A stretch of 53,642 nucleotides of DNA, taken from NCBI GenBank assembly GCA_902826615.1, contig CADEFN010000004.1, positions 530,819-584,460 of the forward strand, in the 5' to 3' direction. The notes beneath the pieces were generated by a model. It was not told where the DNA came from. It saw only the letters and a list, made by a program, of their open reading frames with translations, and ran no database searches. Below are positions 45,004 through 53,395 of the stretch, in pieces. Positions within the stretch are counted from its first letter, which is position 1, and every line of letters starts with the position of its first letter. The position numbers and the translations under genes are program-made. This DNA comes from an uncultured Gemmatimonadota bacterium. GTDB lineage: Bacteria; Gemmatimonadota; Gemmatimonadetes; Gemmatimonadales; Gemmatimonadaceae.

Positions 45004-45408
45004 GAAGTTCAGGTTCGGTGTGCCGACGCCCTTCGGGGCGCCAATGAGTAGTTCGGCCGCCAACCGGTGCAGCACACGTAGACACACCGGGCAGGGTCGA
45101 AGGCCACGATGAGGACCGCTCGATGGCAGCCACTCCGGCCTTCTATCGCCCACTCGCCGCAGCGCGCTCACCGGCTCCCCGCGACGCTCGCGGAAACACC
45201 GATGTCGCACCGAATCGAGGCGCCATGTCCAGCCTGAGCCGGATGGAGCGCACGGGCAACGGGGGGGAAGCTAACGGCTTTGGGGGGACGAGGGCAACGT
45301 TGGGCGGGACTCGCCGGGGGCAACGAGCGCGGGAATCTCCTTGCCTTCAGGACCGCTTGCGTCCTCCTTTGTGTCGAAACCACACGCCTCACCTCCCGTA
45401 GGTCGCTC
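45004..45408. promoter_or_regulatory. Divergent region between the NYN gene and the kinase operon
   Basis: The gap of about 405 bases should hold promoters in both directions. The frames that extend the two genes into it carry no family features. I see no clear -35/-10 pair or sigma-54 (GG-N10-GC) site that would prove either promoter. Confidence 0.35.
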
Positions 45409-46623
45409 GTGAAGCCTCTTGGCTTTCGAAAGCGGTTATTCGTCATCCTGTCGCTATTCGCGCTCCTCCCGGCGTCGGCGCTCACCGTTGCATGGGGGGC
45501 AGCCGCCCTCCAGGTGGTCCCCTTTATCAGTGCCGGGGCAGCCTGGGAGCGGGTGGCGAGGACGGGGGAAGACGCAGTGACCGAACTCGAGAGAGCCCCC
45601 CTCGACTCCAATCAGCGGAATGCCCTGCGGACGCATCACGAGGAGCTGCAGTCATCGGTGGTCCACGCCAGACGCCTCGACTTCCTGGCGACGCGCATCG
45701 CGCCCGTTGTCCTCGTGGTCGCTATCGGCGCCCTGGTCTTCCTCTGGATCTCGGCCAATCGGGTGGCGGGTCACCTCAGCCGGCAGCTCAGTCGCCCAAT
45801 CCAGGAGCTCGTGGGGTGGACCGAGATGATCCGGCATGGAGAGCAGCCGCCGAGCGCCTCGTCGTCCAAGGGGGCACCCGAGTTCGACACCCTGCGCCGG
45901 GGCATGCGTGACATGGCCACCCAGCTCGAGCGGGGGCGCCACCAGGCGCTCGAAGCCGAGCGGCTGCGGGCCTTCAAGGAAACGGCTCGGCGGGTGGCCC
46001 ACGAGCTCAAGAATCCGCTCACACCCATGCAGTTCGCCGTCGCGCAGATCAAACGCGTCGCGCCGCCCGAAGCCGCCGAAAGTCTCAAGGTGCTCGAAGA
46101 CGAAACGGCGCGCCTCGAACGCATGGCCAAAAGCTTTTCGCAGTTTGGCCGGCTCCCCGAGGGCACGGTGTCGGAGATCGACATCGAGGAACTGCTGCGC
46201 GCCACGGCCACGGCCTGTGTCCCAAGCCATCTGCAGCTCGACTTCGAGATTGCGCCCGCCCTGCCGACACTCACCGGGCACCACGATGCGTTGCAGCGTG
46301 CGGTGATGAATGTGCTGCTCAACGCCGTAGACGCCTGTGGCAACAGCGGGCGTATCTTGATTGCGGCGGCGCATGCCAACGGACAACTCGTCGTCACTGT
46401 GAGCGATTCGGGGGTGGGGATTCCCCCGGAGCAACTGGGCGAGATCTTCACACCGTACGTCACGCACAAACCGGGAGGCACAGGACTCGGCCTCGCCATT
46501 ACCGAGCAGACCATCGGGGCACATGGCGGACGAGTCACCGCCGAAAGTGTACCCGGACGCGGCACAACCATTCGTTTTGAACTTCCAGTACCGGGGCCCA
46601 GGGTCCCAGGAGCAAGTGTGTGA
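45409..46623 (+). CDS. NtrY-like sensor histidine kinase
   Basis: The protein has 404 residues from GTG 45409 (VKPLGFRKRLFVIL). Two membrane helices (about 9-30 and 102-124) flank a ~70-residue extracytoplasmic part, followed by a HAMP-like region (SRQLSRPIQELVGW). The phosphorylation site is H198 in RRVAHELKNPLTPMQ, an HELKNPLTP box typical of NtrY, followed by NVLLNAVDAC, SDSGVGIPPEQL and GTGLGLAIT. The stop overlaps the next ATG (TGATG). A matching NtrC-type regulator lies three genes on, so these should form one two-component system. Confidence 0.9.
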   Translation: MKPLGFRKRLFVILSLFALLPASALTVAWGAAALQVVPFISAGAAWERVARTGEDAVTELERAPLDSNQRNALRTHHEELQSSVVHARRLDFLATRIAPVVLVVAIGALVFLWISANRVAGHLSRQLSRPIQELVGWTEMIRHGEQPPSASSSKGAPEFDTLRRGMRDMATQLERGRHQALEAERLRAFKETARRVAHELKNPLTPMQFAVAQIKRVAPPEAAESLKVLEDETARLERMAKSFSQFGRLPEGTVSEIDIEELLRATATACVPSHLQLDFEIAPALPTLTGHHDALQRAVMNVLLNAVDACGNSGRILIAAAHANGQLVVTVSDSGVGIPPEQLGEIFTPYVTHKPGGTGLGLAITEQTIGAHGGRVTAESVPGRGTTIRFELPVPGPRVPGASV

Positions 46624-46901
46624 TGGGACCGGAAATCCTGATACCAATTTCGTTCTTCTTCTGCGCCGCGTTTATCGTGCGCAATGTTTTGCAATTCAAG
46701 GAACGCAAACTCGAGCTCGAAGCGCGGATGCGGGGCACGGGGGCGCTCGAAAGCCCGCGACTGGAGCGGATCGAGCAGGCCATCGACGCCATGGCCGTGG
46801 AGATCGAGCGCATTTCCGAGTCACAGCGATTCGTCACACGCGTACTCTCTGAGCGTCCCGCCGAGGCCCCTGCGCTTCCGCGTTCCAGCCAGTCGCACTA
46901 G
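46623..46901 (+). CDS. Small membrane protein 1 with shared C-terminal module
   Basis: The protein has 92 residues from ATG 46623, overlapping the kinase stop, with CCAGGAGC ahead. One membrane helix (about 5-22) is followed by charged residues and the module RLERIEQAIDAMAVEIERIS (residues 46-65) and ESQRFVTRVLSE. The same module recurs in the next two proteins. Its length and placement suggest a membrane-tethered scaffold or sensor that contacts the kinase or the regulator. No domain is known to me. Confidence 0.75.
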   Translation: MGPEILIPISFFFCAAFIVRNVLQFKERKLELEARMRGTGALESPRLERIEQAIDAMAVEIERISESQRFVTRVLSERPAEAPALPRSSQSH

Positions 46902-46913
46902 GAGGAACCGACC

Positions 46914-47588
46914 ATGCAGACACGCGATGAGATTCGCACGCAGGTTCAAAATCAGATCCGCGACGCCATGCGTGGGGCCGAGGATGCCGTGCGCGAGGCG
47001 AGTGCTCAGGCGCAAGCCGATCCCAACCTCGTCCTCACACTCCTTGGTTCTCAGCTGGAAGCCGCACAAAACAGGGTAAACCAGCTCACCCAGCAGATTG
47101 CCGACCCCGGCCTCTCCGGACCGGCACGTGATGCACTGGTCAGCGCGCTTCAGCAGGAACAGTCCAATCTCGCCAACCTGCAGGCGCAATTTACGTCGAG
47201 CACGCAAGGCCGTGGCGGGACAACCCAGCCCGCGTTCCCTCCAATGCCACGGGAGCGTGGCCTCACCGACAACGAGCTCGGCGCCATCTTTTTTGTCGCG
47301 GCGGCCATGACGATTGTGCTCTTTCCGATCGCCCGCGCCTTCGCGCGCTGGTTTGACCGGCGCGGCACAACAGCGCCGACGTCTGCCGACACTGGCAAAC
47401 GGCTCGAACGCATCGAACAGGCCATCGAAGCCGTCGCAATCGAGGTGGAGCGCGTTTCGGAAGGTCAGCGCTACAACACCAAACTCATGGCAGATATGAA
47501 AGGACTCCCTGCCCCGAATCCGCTGAACGAGTGGCACGCGCCCGAAGCGCGTGTGCCCGTCGCTGCCGCCACCCCGCGCAAGGAGTAA
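46914..47588 (+). CDS. Membrane protein 2 with shared C-terminal module and coiled coil
   Basis: The protein has 224 residues. AGGAGGAACC ahead of ATG 46914 is a good ribosome site. The N-terminal part (1-95) is Gln/Ala-rich coiled coil; the membrane helix is about 121-143. The module RLERIEQAIEAVAIEVERVS (163-182) is then followed by EGQRYNTKLMADMKGLPAPNPLNEW. The gene follows protein 1 by 12 bases. It is paralogous with its neighbours in the C-terminal 60 residues only. Confidence 0.78.
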   Translation: MQTRDEIRTQVQNQIRDAMRGAEDAVREASAQAQADPNLVLTLLGSQLEAAQNRVNQLTQQIADPGLSGPARDALVSALQQEQSNLANLQAQFTSSTQGRGGTTQPAFPPMPRERGLTDNELGAIFFVAAAMTIVLFPIARAFARWFDRRGTTAPTSADTGKRLERIEQAIEAVAIEVERVSEGQRYNTKLMADMKGLPAPNPLNEWHAPEARVPVAAATPRKE

Positions 47589-47591
47589 CCC

Positions 47592-48182
47592 GTGCAGGAC
47601 GCACCCGCCGCCCCGTCGGGCCCCCTTGCCCAGATCAACCAGAAAGAAGCCATTGACCTGGTTCAGGCGCAGATTGCCGGGGTCCAAAAGGAAATTGCTG
47701 ATCTGACGGGGCAGCTCGTCAACGGCACGACCGACGCACGCGAAAGTGCGATCGAAAACCAGATTGAGTCGGCAACCGAACGGCTGCAATCGCTGCGGTC
47801 GCAGCTCGACCGCATGGTGTCGGGTGAGCCCGCCATGCCGCAGATTTTCGAACCCGTCTCGGATAATGGCGACATCCCGCCCGGTGTCATGAATGTCATC
47901 AGCATGGGTCTCACCGGCTTTGTCGTCGTGGCACTCGGCCTCCCCATTGTGCGCATGATCGCGCGCCGGCTCGAACCACGCCCCAAAGCCGAACCCACGC
48001 AGGACAACCCCCGCCTCGAACGACTCGAGCAGGCCGTGGACGCCATCGCCATCGAGATCGAGCGGGTCTCCGAAGGCCAGCGCTACACCAACAAACTCCT
48101 CAGTGAAGTGAGGGCCCTGCCCGCACCAAACCCGCTGGAGCAGTGGCCACTCAAGGCGCGCGCCGAAGAGAAGGTGAAGTAA
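47592..48182 (+). CDS. Membrane protein 3 with shared C-terminal module and coiled coil
   Basis: The protein has 196 residues from GTG 47592 (AAGGAGTAACC ahead). A helical N-terminus (14-78) looks like a coiled coil, a membrane helix covers about 99-123, and the module RLERLEQAVDAIAIEIERVS (141-160) continues EGQRYTNKLLSEVRALPAPNPLEQW, almost identical to protein 2. The gene is 3 bases after protein 2 and 3 bases before the regulator. This tight packing argues that all act together. Confidence 0.78.
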   Translation: MQDAPAAPSGPLAQINQKEAIDLVQAQIAGVQKEIADLTGQLVNGTTDARESAIENQIESATERLQSLRSQLDRMVSGEPAMPQIFEPVSDNGDIPPGVMNVISMGLTGFVVVALGLPIVRMIARRLEPRPKAEPTQDNPRLERLEQAVDAIAIEIERVSEGQRYTNKLLSEVRALPAPNPLEQWPLKARAEEKVK

Positions 48183-48185
48183 GAG

Positions 48186-49580
48186 ATGCCGTCCGTGCTG
48201 CTGGTCGACGACGAACCCAACATCCGCCGCATGGTGGGAGCGTTGTTAGGCACGGAAGGCTACGAGGTGCGAGAGGCCGCCGATGGTCGCAGCGGACTGG
48301 CCGCGGCCGCAGACAACGAGCCCGACGTTGCCCTGGTCGACCTCATGATGCCGGGCGAAATCGATGGCGTGGGAGTGCTCACCGCGCTGCGTGAGAAGTA
48401 CCCGGAACTCCCGGTCGTCATGATGAGTGGCAAAGCCGGGCTGCATGATGCCGTGCGCGCCACCAAACTCGGCGCCTTCACCTTCCTCGAAAAACCACTC
48501 ACACCCGACGTCGTCACCCTCGCCCTCAGCAGCGCCCTCGACCTCCGCCAGGCGCGACGCGAAGCGGCGGCCCTCCGCGCCGAGGTGGGGCTCACAGGTG
48601 AAATGGTGGGGGAAAGTGCCGTCATGTCGGAGCTGCGCGAACTCATCGCGCGCGTCGCACCCTCCGATGCCCGCGTGCTCATCACCGGCGAATCAGGGAC
48701 CGGCAAGGAACTGGTGGCTGCCGCCATTCATGAGGCCAGCGCCCGACGCGAACGGGCCTTCATCCGCGTGAATTGCGCCGCCATTCCTCGCGACCTGGTC
48801 GAAAGCGAGATGTTCGGTCACGAGCGGGGAGCATTCACCGGCGCCTCCGAACGTCGCATCGGCAAGTTCGAGCTCGCGCATCGCGGCACCCTCCTCCTCG
48901 ATGAAGTCGGCGACCTGGGTCTCGAGGCGCAGGCCAAACTCCTTCGTGCCATCGAGTCAAAGGAAATCGAACGAGTGGGGGGCGCCAAACCCATCACCAT
49001 CGACACCCGCCTCATCGCCGCGACCAACAAGGAGCTGCAACGCGCCGCGCGCGAAGGGGCCTTTCGCGAAGATCTCTTCTTCCGGCTCAACGTGATCCCC
49101 ATCGCGCTGCCACCACTGCGCGAGCGTGCCTCCGACATTCCCCTCCTCGTCAGGCACTTCGCCGCCCTCACGCGTGCCCGCACGGGACGTGTGCTCCCCG
49201 AGTGGGGCGAGGACGCGATGCAGATGCTCCTCCGGTACCGGTGGCCCGGCAATGTGCGCGAACTCGCCAACATCGTCGAACGGCTCGTCATCATGCACCC
49301 CGGGCAACGCATTGCCGGCGCCGACATCCGCCGTGTCATCGCCGTCAGCGAAACACCGGAGTCGATGCGTGCCTCGACCTACGCCATGGAACAGGCCGAC
49401 CTGCCACTGAGCGACATGCTCGACGACTACGAACGGCTGCTGATCACGCGCGCACTCACCGCCGCCGGCGGCAACGTGGCCGAGGCGGCACGCCGTCTCC
49501 AAACCGACCGTCCCAACCTCTATCGGCGCATGAAACGTCTCGAGATCGGCGCTGAGAACGTTTCGACACAGCCCGGCTGA
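48186..49580 (+). CDS. NtrC-type sigma-54-dependent response regulator
   Basis: The protein has 464 residues. The receiver carries D52 (VALVDLMMPG), then the AAA+ domain follows with Walker A GESGTGKE, the GAFTGA loop that contacts sigma-54, and LLLDEVGDL, LIAATNKEL and RWPGNVREL. A Fis-type HTH (about 415-455: NVAEAARRLQTDRPNLYRRMKRL) binds DNA. It activates sigma-54 promoters when phosphorylated, probably by the kinase at 45409. The next gene pair is a likely target by position, but a proper -24/-12 site was not found. CTCGTCAGGC and GTTAGGC both occur inside. Confidence 0.93.
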   Translation: MPSVLLVDDEPNIRRMVGALLGTEGYEVREAADGRSGLAAAADNEPDVALVDLMMPGEIDGVGVLTALREKYPELPVVMMSGKAGLHDAVRATKLGAFTFLEKPLTPDVVTLALSSALDLRQARREAAALRAEVGLTGEMVGESAVMSELRELIARVAPSDARVLITGESGTGKELVAAAIHEASARRERAFIRVNCAAIPRDLVESEMFGHERGAFTGASERRIGKFELAHRGTLLLDEVGDLGLEAQAKLLRAIESKEIERVGGAKPITIDTRLIAATNKELQRAAREGAFREDLFFRLNVIPIALPPLRERASDIPLLVRHFAALTRARTGRVLPEWGEDAMQMLLRYRWPGNVRELANIVERLVIMHPGQRIAGADIRRVIAVSETPESMRASTYAMEQADLPLSDMLDDYERLLITRALTAAGGNVAEAARRLQTDRPNLYRRMKRLEIGAENVSTQPG

Positions 49581-49720
49581 CCTCTTTGGCGGACACCGGT
49601 CGATCCGATCCAGCGCACGACAGACGTGGAAGTTATTGTCAGTTATCACTCTGGTTCTTTCCATGGTTGTTGGTACGCGCCCTGCTTTCGGGGTCGGCGC
49701 ACCCTGTTCCAGGAGTCCCA

Positions 49721-51448
49721 ATGAGGTTTCGATGCCTGCTCGCGCTCACCGTTGCGCTCACTGCCCCGCGGCTCTCGGCGCAGGCCCTCGACGAGCGTGC
49801 ACTCCCTCCTGAAATCGCCAGCGAAGTCACCGGGCTCTTCGCGGCGCCCGGCACCTGGCGTATCGAGGGACGTCACGAGGTCGCGGCAGGCGAGGAGGTG
49901 CGGCGCGACCTGGTGGTCCTCGACGGCCCCCTGGTGGTGAGCGGTCGGATCATCGGGCGAGTGATTGCGGTGAATGCGACCGTTGAGCTGCGCACCGGCG
50001 GGAGTATCGACGGTGACCTCCTCATCGTGGGTGGGAGCCTGATCGGGCGCGACGTCGGCACCCTCACCGGGGCGGTACGCACCTACAGCACACGGGTGCG
50101 TTATGCACGCGAAGGGGATCGCCTCACCGTCCGCGAACGTGAGGCGGAGGACGAACGCTGGTGGCGTCGACGCCGAGAGAACTGGCGCAATCGCGGCTGG
50201 GGCGATCTGCGATTGGTCTCTGCCCGCACCTACAACCGCGTAGAAGGGTTGCCCATTCAGTTCGGTCCCGTCTTCGGTCGCGAGTTCGAGTGGGGCCGGT
50301 TGTCGGTCGATGCGTTAGGCATCCTTCGCAGCGCCGATTCGTTCGAGTGGACACCGCAAAATGTGGGGCACACCGCCAAGGCCGAAGTGCGGCTCGGGCA
50401 GCGACAGGGTGTTCGCTTTGGCGCCCGCCACTTTGACATTGTCGATCCTGTCGACTCGTGGCAGATGAGCGACACCGAAGTGGGGCTGGCCTCGTTTTTC
50501 CTGCATCGCGACTTCCGCGACTACTTCAGCCGCCACGGTGGGAGTGTGTTCGCGTCGGTGTTTCAGCGGAAAACCTTCGACCTCGGCGCGTCGTACTCCC
50601 ACCAGCGCTGGGCCACGCGTGACACACGCGACCCCTGGACCCTTATTCGCGACACCGACTCCTGGCGTGCCAATCCCCAGACCGATGAGGGGAAGTTCCA
50701 CATCGCCAACGCCACTCTGCGGATGGACACCCGCAATGACGAGCGCAACCCGTGGACCGGGTGGCTGGTCACCGCGGATTACGAATACGGGAATGGCACC
50801 ATTGCTCGTTATGCGCCCACCAGTCCCGGCGCGCGTGACCAGTCGCCGGGCGGCGCCACCACATACGACCGGCTCTTTGTCGACGTGCGGCGCTACAATC
50901 GCATTGCGCCTGGGGCGCAGATCAACTTCCGGCTGGCCGCAGGTGGCTGGCTCAGTGGCGACGACCTCCCCCTGCAGCGCCGCTTTGGGCTCGGCGGACC
51001 CGGTACCATGCCCGGCTTCGACTTCCGGAGGCTCATGACCGGTCCCACGGACCATCTCATGTGTAGTGCCGGCGGGACGGTGGGCAGCGCCCTTCCGATG
51101 GGACGTCCGGGCGAGTGTGAGCGCATGGCGTTGGCGCAGGTCGAGTTCAGAGGCGACTTCGACATCGATCCCTTTGGCATTCTCGACGAAGACCGCAACT
51201 GGCGGCGGCGCGGCTGGGGTCGTGGCGCCCAATGGGTTGTCTTTGCTGATGCCGGACGGGGATGGCTCGTCGGAACACCGGACCGGGCGCGGACGTATGG
51301 CAAGAGCGAGCTCCCTGCCCTCTCGACCTTCCAGACCGATGTCGGATTCGGGCTCCTCCTCGATGATCTCGGACTCTACATGGCCAAAGCAGTGTCGCAG
51401 AGCAAGGCCCCGGTCAACTTCTTCGTGCGACTGCGGCCAAGGTTCTAG
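49721..51448 (+). CDS. Outer-membrane beta-barrel protein with bactofilin-like N-terminal segment
   Basis: The protein has 575 residues from ATG 49721, with AGGAG at 5 bases; the frame further upstream is not used. The signal peptide ends LSAQ (about 20). Residues ~55-115 (LVVLDGPLVVSGRIIGRVIAVNATVELRTGGSIDG) have the short beta-turn repeats of polymer-forming bactofilin-like segments. From ~170 to the end strands alternate and finish FVRLRPRF, with C-terminal Phe, as in Omp85/D15-type barrels. It may help assembly or form a surface channel. The stop overlaps the next gene's start (TAGTG). Being behind the sigma-54 regulator suggests common control. Confidence 0.65.
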   Translation: MRFRCLLALTVALTAPRLSAQALDERALPPEIASEVTGLFAAPGTWRIEGRHEVAAGEEVRRDLVVLDGPLVVSGRIIGRVIAVNATVELRTGGSIDGDLLIVGGSLIGRDVGTLTGAVRTYSTRVRYAREGDRLTVREREAEDERWWRRRRENWRNRGWGDLRLVSARTYNRVEGLPIQFGPVFGREFEWGRLSVDALGILRSADSFEWTPQNVGHTAKAEVRLGQRQGVRFGARHFDIVDPVDSWQMSDTEVGLASFFLHRDFRDYFSRHGGSVFASVFQRKTFDLGASYSHQRWATRDTRDPWTLIRDTDSWRANPQTDEGKFHIANATLRMDTRNDERNPWTGWLVTADYEYGNGTIARYAPTSPGARDQSPGGATTYDRLFVDVRRYNRIAPGAQINFRLAAGGWLSGDDLPLQRRFGLGGPGTMPGFDFRRLMTGPTDHLMCSAGGTVGSALPMGRPGECERMALAQVEFRGDFDIDPFGILDEDRNWRRRGWGRGAQWVVFADAGRGWLVGTPDRARTYGKSELPALSTFQTDVGFGLLLDDLGLYMAKAVSQSKAPVNFFVRLRPRF

Positions 51449-52107
51449 TGTTCGCGTCCGGGCGGAGGTGGATGTGGTGTCAGCTGCTGGTGTTCGCGCT
51501 GGTGGCCCCGGTGGTGCAGGCCCAGGTCCGGCCTGCGCTCACCGTGCAGCTGCCACCGGCTGATTCGTTAGGCGCCACCGGTCCCCTCGTGCGGGCCACC
51601 GGTGTGTTGCGCGACGGGTCCGTGCGCGAACTGCTCGACAACGGCTTTCCCGCGCGCCTCACGTATCTCGTGGAGTTGTGGACCACCGCTGGATGGTTTG
51701 ACCGCCAGCTGCGCAGCACCACGTGGGATGTCGTGGTGCGTTTCGATCCCATTCGCCGGCTGTACGATGCCGTGAAGGTGGTTGATGACACGCCCACGCC
51801 ACTCGGCAGTTTCGCCACGTTGGCGGATGCCATCGCCGCCGTCGAGCAGCCCCATCGTGCGAACATCCGCGCTCCGGTCGATCGCAGCCGCACCTACTAT
51901 AACGTTGTGCTCACCCTCGAGATGCTCTCGGTGAGTGATCTCGACGAGCTGCAGCGCTGGGTGAAGGGCGATCTCTCCCCCGCCGTGCGCGGGCGTCGCA
52001 ATCCTGGTACGGCGCTGAGCCGAGGTGCCCGGACCCTTCTCTCGCGATTGCTCGGGGGTGAGCGACGCACACTGGAGACGCGCACGGAGACGTTCACGGC
52101 GCGGTAG
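51448..52107 (+). CDS. DUF4390-family exported protein
   Basis: The protein has 219 residues from GTG 51448, sharing a base with the previous stop; a start at ATG 51472 is possible, with GGAGG ahead. The signal peptide ends VVQAQ (residues ~25-26). DGSVRELLDNGFPARLTYLVELW and WDVVVRFDPIRRLYDAV match DUF4390, a beta-rich domain of unknown function found near outer-membrane or signalling genes. It overlaps the barrel gene, so both are probably made together. The C-terminus is Arg-rich. Confidence 0.7.
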   Translation: MFASGRRWMWCQLLVFALVAPVVQAQVRPALTVQLPPADSLGATGPLVRATGVLRDGSVRELLDNGFPARLTYLVELWTTAGWFDRQLRSTTWDVVVRFDPIRRLYDAVKVVDDTPTPLGSFATLADAIAAVEQPHRANIRAPVDRSRTYYNVVLTLEMLSVSDLDELQRWVKGDLSPAVRGRRNPGTALSRGARTLLSRLLGGERRTLETRTETFTAR

Positions 52108-52535
52108 GTGGCCAGCCTGGCTTAGCGCCTACGCGAGGCGAGCTGTCTCGTGTGGTCGTTGGGTGCTGGGGCAGGCAACGGGTCGGGCAACGGGGCGCGC
52201 CCCAAACTCTTCCTGGTATGTGGGTCTCGAGGGGAAAGTCGAGCCAGATATCACAGCGTAGTTCGGAGACGGTTCGGCGCAGGATAGGCTGCAGCGCCGG
52301 TGGGCATCGGCGCGTCGTTTGGCGGTGTCATCCGCTGGATATCGCGCGCCGCTCGCAAGGATATCTGGGCCTGGCTGGATCTTGGCGCTAGGTCAACCTG
52401 TGGAATGCCAAGGGTTTGCCGCGCGAGGCCGCCGGCTCGTGTCGTGGGAAAGGAAGCGAGGCTGGCGCTCTATATCGGCGTGGTCCACCGTGTTATGCGG
52501 CGTGGGGTGGGGGGGGCTGGTGCGCTATATTCTGG

Positions 52536-52576
52536 TTGTGCAATCCTGCGCTACGCAGCACAATAGAGAGTTAGGC
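52536..52576 (+). other. Possible degenerate attC or other integron core site
   Basis: TTGTGC/GCACAA and TGCG/CGCA pair into a bulged hairpin (52536-52563), followed after six bases by GTTAGGC (52570-52576), the consensus right core of integron sites. No matching left core (RYYYAAC) was found, so it is at best a partial site. It would define the left edge of a cassette ending at the clear attC at 53390. Confidence 0.35.
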
Positions 52577-52717
52577 AACTCTCCGAGCTGCAGAGCCGAG
52601 CGAAAGTGACCAAGCGCTCGTGTGCGAGGGCGAGGGATGGTGACCGCGCATGGACCAGCGCCCGTCGCGTCGCTCGGCCTGGGCGCCGGAGTCCCTCGCC
52701 CGAGCGGCGAGGCTCCC

Positions 52718-52746
52718 TTGCGGCCCTATACTGCTTTCGATATAGT
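52718..52746 (+). promoter_or_regulatory. Promoter for higBA, leaderless
   Basis: TTGCGG (52718) and TATAGT (52741) are 17 bases apart. Transcription would begin within a few bases of the GTG at 52752, so the message is nearly leaderless. CTATA (52726-52730) and TATAG (52741-52745) form an inverted repeat over the -10, a plausible operator for the antitoxin. Confidence 0.5.
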
Positions 52747-52751
52747 CCAGC

Positions 52752-53093
52752 GTGGACGAGAAACCGATCGCCTGGGTGGGGAGTGCCCACGCCGACTTGC
52801 GTGCCCTCCCACCCGAGGTGCGACGCGAGCTCGGTTACGACCTGCGCTTGGTGCAGCGGGGGCAGGAGGCGCGGGACGCCAAGCCGATGGTGACGGTGGG
52901 CGCTGGCGTGTTTGAGATTCGAGTGCGCGTCGGTGGAGCGTTCCGCCTGTTCTACGTGGCTAAGTTTGTGGAGGCGGTGTACGTACTGCACGTGTTTCAG
53001 AAGAAGTCCCAGAAGACCGCGCGGCTCGATGTCGAGTTGGGACGCGCGCGGTATCAGACTGTGGTGCGCAATCGCGCCCGAGGAGGCCCGTAA
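52752..53093 (+). CDS. higB: HigB-like toxin (Gp49 family)
   Basis: The protein has 113 residues from GTG 52752. The RelE-like toxin of the phage Gp49/HigB family is marked by FEIRVRV, FRLFYVAKF and the closing LHVFQKKSQKT. Family members cut mRNA on the ribosome and stop growth. The stop is two bases before the antitoxin ATG, in the toxin-first order typical of higBA. It is carried on what looks like an integron cassette, a frequent location for toxin-antitoxin pairs. Confidence 0.9.
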   Translation: MDEKPIAWVGSAHADLRALPPEVRRELGYDLRLVQRGQEARDAKPMVTVGAGVFEIRVRVGGAFRLFYVAKFVEAVYVLHVFQKKSQKTARLDVELGRARYQTVVRNRARGGP

Positions 53094-53095
53094 TC

Positions 53096-53395
53096 ATGAC
53101 AACGCGTATTCGCCGGGGCTCGGGGAACGTGTTCCTGGACGCCGGGTTTCCGCCCGAGGAAGCCGCGCACCTGCTCATCCGCACCGACTTGATGATTGAG
53201 CTCAACCGGGTCCTCGAGGCGCGCGCCCTCACCCAGACGCGGGCGGCGAAGCTGCTGGGGGTGTCGCAGCCGCGGGTCAGCGCACTGCGCCGGGGGAAGG
53301 TGGGGCAGTTCAGCATTGATGCGCTGGTCGAGATGCTCGCCCGCCTCGGGGTGACGGTCACGCTACAGACGAAGAAGCGCAAACGAGTTGCCTAA
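53096..53395 (+). CDS. higA: HigA-like XRE antitoxin
   Basis: The protein has 99 residues; AGGAGG lies 9 bases ahead of ATG 53096. The helix-turn-helix is LTQTRAAKLLGVSQPRVSALRRGKV (about 43-67), followed by SIDALVEMLARLGVTVTL. It binds and neutralises HigB and represses its own operon. Its stop codon TAA (53393-53395) lies within the left core of the attC site, as often seen in gene cassettes. Confidence 0.92.
   Translation: MTTRIRRGSGNVFLDAGFPPEEAAHLLIRTDLMIELNRVLEARALTQTRAAKLLGVSQPRVSALRRGKVGQFSIDALVEMLARLGVTVTLQTKKRKRVA

Larger units (their letters stand above)
52108..52751. other. Gene-poor stretch leading into the cassette region
   Basis: About 644 bases hold no convincing gene; the frames present lack domains and ribosome sites. 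A small GCCAG/CTGGC hairpin follows DUF4390. A hairpin with GTTAGGC at 52536-52576 may mark a cassette boundary. A promoter for higB lies at the end. Confidence 0.5.

Noticed and set aside
49665-49678. GG-N10-GC as a sigma-54 promoter for the barrel gene
   Set aside because: Only the two dinucleotides match; the TGGCAC and TTGCA surroundings are absent.
52300-52566. 88-codon frame in the cassette-edge gap
   Set aside because: No ribosome site, mixed composition and overlapping frames; no support for a protein.
52536-52576. Calling the site a true attI
   Set aside because: No integrase gene lies upstream or divergent from it, and only the right core matches.
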